From the NCBI RefSeq assembly GCF_030250645.1, contig NZ_JASSVS010000006.1, positions 248,001-312,000 of the forward strand: a DNA stretch of 64,000 nucleotides. The letters are read 5' to 3'. Made by a program: the position numbers and the translations under genes. How positions within the stretch are numbered: position 1 is the stretch's first letter; every line of letters begins with the position of its first letter. The DNA is from Marinobacter azerbaijanicus (GTDB taxonomy: Bacteria; Pseudomonadota; Gammaproteobacteria; Pseudomonadales; Oleiphilaceae). The notes under the pieces were generated by a model. That model saw nothing but the letters and a program-made list of their open reading frames with translations. It did no database searches and was not told where the DNA came from. Below, in pieces: positions 61,323-64,000 of the stretch.

Positions 61323-61775
61323 ATGGTCGAACTGGACAGAATCGATCACTCCATCATCCGCGAACTGCAGAAGCATGCGAGGATCACAGTAACTGAGCTG
61401 GCCTCACGGGTGGGATTGTCAAAAACACCCTGCCAGGTCCGCATGCGGCGTCTTGAAGACCAGGGTTACATCACCGGCTATACGGCCCTGGTCAACCAGA
61501 CCAAGCTTGGACAGAGCCATATCGCCTTTGCCCAGGTCACCCTTGACGACACCAGCAGCAGTGCCCTGGCGGCATTCAACACTTCAGTAAAGCAGATTTC
61601 GGCGGTGGAGCAGTGCCACATGATCGCTGGCAACTTCGATTACCTGCTGAAAGTGCGTACCCGGAACATGGCCGAGTACCGGCAGGTTCTGGGGGAACAG
61701 ATATCAGCCCTTCCCCACGTGCTGCAGACAAGCACGTTTGTGGTCATGGAGAGCGTCAAGGATGCGGGGCTCTGA
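61323..61775 (+). CDS. Lrp/AsnC family regulator next to gdhB-putA
   Basis: A 150-residue regulator: HTH at about 5-55 (DRIDHSIIRELQKHARITVTELASRVGLSKTPCQVRMRRLEDQGYITGYTALVN) and a RAM domain (QSHIAFAQVTLDD, VEQCHMIAGNFDYLLKVRTRNMAEYRQVLGEQISALPHVLQTSTFVVMES). SKTPCQVRMRRLE matches the PutR-type proline regulators of alpha- and gammaproteobacteria, which activate putA in response to proline. It diverges from gdhB across 153 bases. Control of both gdhB and putA is inferred from position and type. Confidence 0.88.
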   Translation: MVELDRIDHSIIRELQKHARITVTELASRVGLSKTPCQVRMRRLEDQGYITGYTALVNQTKLGQSHIAFAQVTLDDTSSSALAAFNTSVKQISAVEQCHMIAGNFDYLLKVRTRNMAEYRQVLGEQISALPHVLQTSTFVVMESVKDAGL

Positions 61776-62003
61776 TCAACCCTGGCGCGCCCCTTATAAG
61801 AAACGGGCATAGATACGCCCGCAATGCTCCCAATTCAACTAACCACCCTGGTTATCTGTTGCTACTTTTCAGGAGGGTATGGTCAGGAAGTCCTACCCAC
61901 TCCGAAAAACAACACTCGTAACAGAGGGACCGTCATTCGCTGACGCCCTGTCAATCAAGCCGTATGACGTCACGGATGGCGCGACCGAAAACAGGGATGC
62001 ATC
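61776..62003. other. 228-base intergenic region
   Basis: CGGGC (61804-61808) and GCCCG (61817-61821) form a short stem behind the Lrp gene, without a T-run. The rest, including a TTGCTACTTTTCAGGAGGG patch near 61858, should carry the promoter of the secreted-protein gene. No gene is seen. Confidence 0.4.
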
Positions 62004-64000
62004 ATGGCTATAAACAGACTCTGGCAACCACTTATGGTGGTTGCACTCTCCTCGGCATTACTCACTCCGGCAACAGCAGACCAGGAAGCGGTCGCCGATG
62101 GCTCCAGGGCAGACAACAAACATCTGCTTCACGATACGCCGCTTCCCGATGGGCACGTGCCGGCCAACGTTAACTACGGTTTCAATGTGATCGGGCGGGA
62201 TACCCTAGGCGGTATTTCCGACGGCCTCTACACCGATGTGTGGGCCCATGATGGCTATGCCTACGTGGGCACATTCCAGGAACCGGACTGCACCCGCGCA
62301 GGTGTCTACATATCCGACATTCGCGACCCCTTTAATCCCACCACCGTCGGAATGATCAAGTCACCGCCGAATACACGCATCAATGACGTGAAGGTGACCC
62401 GGATTGATGACCGTACCGTGCTGATTCATTCCCTCGAGCCCTGCGGGCCACAGGTAGGTAATGGACGAGCCGTTGGCGGGGGCAACGGAGGTCATCAGCA
62501 GGGCCAGTTTGGCGTTTCACTGTGGGATGTCACTGACCCTGCAAAACCTCATGCACTGAAACAGAACTTTCTCGACTTTCCGGTTCACAACGTGTTCCCG
62601 TGGACCACGGCCGAGGGTAATACCTATATGCTGGTGGTGGACGACATCGCTGCCAACGACCTGAAAATCGTAGACATTACCAAGCCCCAGTCCCCCAAAC
62701 TGATTGCGACCACAGGCATTGAAACATGGCTCGCGACCAACCCGGAGATTGCGGCTGACGGCCAGTTATTCATGGGCAGCTTCGCTGCATCACTTCTGCA
62801 TGATGTCTGGGTCAATGACATGAACCCCGGCCCGGGGGAAAACTGGCAGGCAGTGCTTCCTTACTGGGATGCGGGCTTTATCACGATCGATGTCAATGAT
62901 CCCTATAACCCCGTCTTCCTCGCGGATTCCACCTATCCCGATCCGGACCCGGTGCACAACATATCGCCTCCGGAAGGCAACGCCCATGCAGCTGTTTTCG
63001 CCGGCCCCAACTTCGACAAGATCTTTGCCGGAGATGAAGATTTTGACTCTCTTTTCACAGCTGTCACGGTAGAGGGTGAAGATTATCGCGCAAGCCAGGG
63101 CAGCGATGTGCCGCAGATTGGTCCGGGTGCAGATATCGAAGAAATCGTGGACCAAACCGCTTACGTGGGGCTGGCTTGCGACAGTTCGGTACCGCCAGCC
63201 GCCGGTACCGGTGCGAGCATTGCCGTTATCGAGCGCGGCGCGTGCGCGTTTACAACCAAGGCCCAGGCCGTCCAGGCTGCGGGCTACAGCGCCGGTGTGG
63301 TCTTTAACTCGGCCGCAGAGGGCAACTGCGAGGCCACCGTTTCAATGCTCGTTGAGGCGGACATCCCGATGTTGTTCGTGCCCCGTTCCGCAGGCTTTGC
63401 AATGCTGGGAATCGATGGTTATGACCCTGCGCTGTGCCCCGACAATGAAGCATCCAACCCTCCGCTACCGACACCCTCCTCACTTGGTCTTGTGGCAACC
63501 CTGGGGGCGGCATTCGACGGCTGGGGATACCTGCATACACTGAACAACGTCAACAGCCAGGTCACTGTCGAGCGCGGTATGGGTGAAGATGCAGAAACCG
63601 TGACGGTGGATTACCTCGGCGAGATGGGCTACTACGCGCCAGCCGAGGTCACTGATCCGGAGCTTGCCACCGGCGCGGGCGACCTGACCATGCATAACCT
63701 GGAAATTGACCCCACCAATCCCGACCGGACCTTCATCAGTTGGTATTCGCTGGGTATGCGTGCCGTGGAATGGCGTGAGGGGCATCTGCATGACAACAGC
63801 AACGGTGAGGGTGTTGTGTCCTGGAACATGCACGAAGTCGGTCGGTTTATCGCTGGCGAAGAGTACGGTGACTCTGCCGGGTCCAATTTCTGGGGCGTCC
63901 ACGTTACGCAGATAGGAGGCGAGCAGTATATTCTGGGTTCCGATCGTAATACCGGGCTGTGGATCTTTCAGTGGAACTGTGAAGACGCAACCGATGTGCT
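62004..64000 (+). CDS. Secreted beta-propeller-like (LVIVD-type) protein with inserted PA domain, 3' end missing
   Basis: The frame is open from ATG 62004 to the window edge (665 codons, no stop). A signal peptide ends LLTPATADQ. Repeated units of the form DVxDPxNPxxVG (VYISDIRDPFNPTTVGMI, VSLWDVTDPAKPHALKQ, LKIVDITKPQSPKLIATTGI, FITIDVNDPYNPVFLADS) are LVIVD-like repeats of an extracellular beta-propeller. A PA domain is inserted at about 355-490 (YVGLACDSSVPPAAGTGASIAVIERGACAFTTKAQAVQAAGYSAGVVFNS). More repeats follow, ending SDRNTGLWIFQWN. The role is unknown; a surface or released protein is likely. A stop lies to the right of the window. Confidence 0.82.
   Translation, partial: MAINRLWQPLMVVALSSALLTPATADQEAVADGSRADNKHLLHDTPLPDGHVPANVNYGFNVIGRDTLGGISDGLYTDVWAHDGYAYVGTFQEPDCTRAGVYISDIRDPFNPTTVGMIKSPPNTRINDVKVTRIDDRTVLIHSLEPCGPQVGNGRAVGGGNGGHQQGQFGVSLWDVTDPAKPHALKQNFLDFPVHNVFPWTTAEGNTYMLVVDDIAANDLKIVDITKPQSPKLIATTGIETWLATNPEIAADGQLFMGSFAASLLHDVWVNDMNPGPGENWQAVLPYWDAGFITIDVNDPYNPVFLADSTYPDPDPVHNISPPEGNAHAAVFAGPNFDKIFAGDEDFDSLFTAVTVEGEDYRASQGSDVPQIGPGADIEEIVDQTAYVGLACDSSVPPAAGTGASIAVIERGACAFTTKAQAVQAAGYSAGVVFNSAAEGNCEATVSMLVEADIPMLFVPRSAGFAMLGIDGYDPALCPDNEASNPPLPTPSSLGLVATLGAAFDGWGYLHTLNNVNSQVTVERGMGEDAETVTVDYLGEMGYYAPAEVTDPELATGAGDLTMHNLEIDPTNPDRTFISWYSLGMRAVEWREGHLHDNSNGEGVVSWNMHEVGRFIAGEEYGDSAGSNFWGVHVTQIGGEQYILGSDRNTGLWIFQWNCEDATDV

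Overview
The window reads as chromosomal DNA of a marine gammaproteobacterium close to Marinobacter. Gene density is high, GC content is moderately high, and strong Shine-Dalgarno sequences are common. The protein set (DUF1127, DUF1415, DUF2059, DUF3581, DUF3750, DUF5610, LemA/TPM, YbiT, PutA without a DNA-binding domain, haloalkane dehalogenase) is typical of that group. The genus is inferred from protein content, since no rRNA or marker search was possible. I saw no tRNA, rRNA, prophage, IS transposase or CRISPR array. This is mostly core genome, with some regulatory RNA structure and a few unusual enzymes.

Layout. 1-8.6 kb: partial YigZ gene; a FemAB-like acyltransferase; an overlapping nicotinamidase/nicotinate phosphoribosyltransferase pair (NAD salvage); dodecin; DUF3750; AzlCD amino-acid exporter; a ferritin-like metal-dependent hydrolase whose ribosome site lies in a hairpin; a Sir2 deacetylase broken by a frameshift. 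8.8-12.6 kb: DUF1415; haloalkane dehalogenase; a 103-bp palindromic element; the ABC-F protein YbiT; parvulin. 12.6-25 kb: VanZ-like protein, a periplasmic binding protein, a metal-less M24 hydrolase, SLT protein, LysR regulator, acyl-CoA ligase, GST, DUF5610, and a LemA-TPM-TPM operon. 25-33 kb: SOS-controlled yebG; an Lrp regulator divergent from astA-DUF1338; ZIP and TauE transporters; an AbiTii-domain protein convergent with an ExbB/MotA plus OmpA/MotB-like motor pair. 33.6-38.2 kb: a 1228-residue DUF1631-GGDEF-EAL protein and a fluoroacetate-type dehalogenase. 38-42.5 kb: small DUF genes, then TetR plus an N-acyl-D-amino-acid deacylase. 42.5-46.3 kb: a formate/nitrite-family transporter behind a leader with ANTAR-type hairpins, then a PP2C phosphatase-kinase fusion and an Asp/Glu-racemase-fold protein lacking both cysteines. 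46.3-53.8 kb: transporters, shikimate kinase, murein enzymes, RsuA, DsbA/FrnE. 53.8-61.8 kb: PutA, a short NAD-glutamate dehydrogenase and a divergent Lrp regulator. 62 kb to the end: a secreted PA-domain protein that runs off the window.

How the genes fit together. PutA makes glutamate from proline and the large glutamate dehydrogenase turns it into 2-oxoglutarate, with the divergent Lrp protein as the obvious regulator. AstA and DUF1338 with their own Lrp protein form a second amino-acid module. Nicotinamidase and PncB recycle the nicotinamide that sirtuin-type reactions release. The nitrite-type transporter and the kinase/phosphatase suggest a nitrate/nitrite assimilation locus controlled by transcription antitermination. 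Two unrelated dehalogenases 27 kb apart fit a marine hydrocarbon/organohalide lifestyle.
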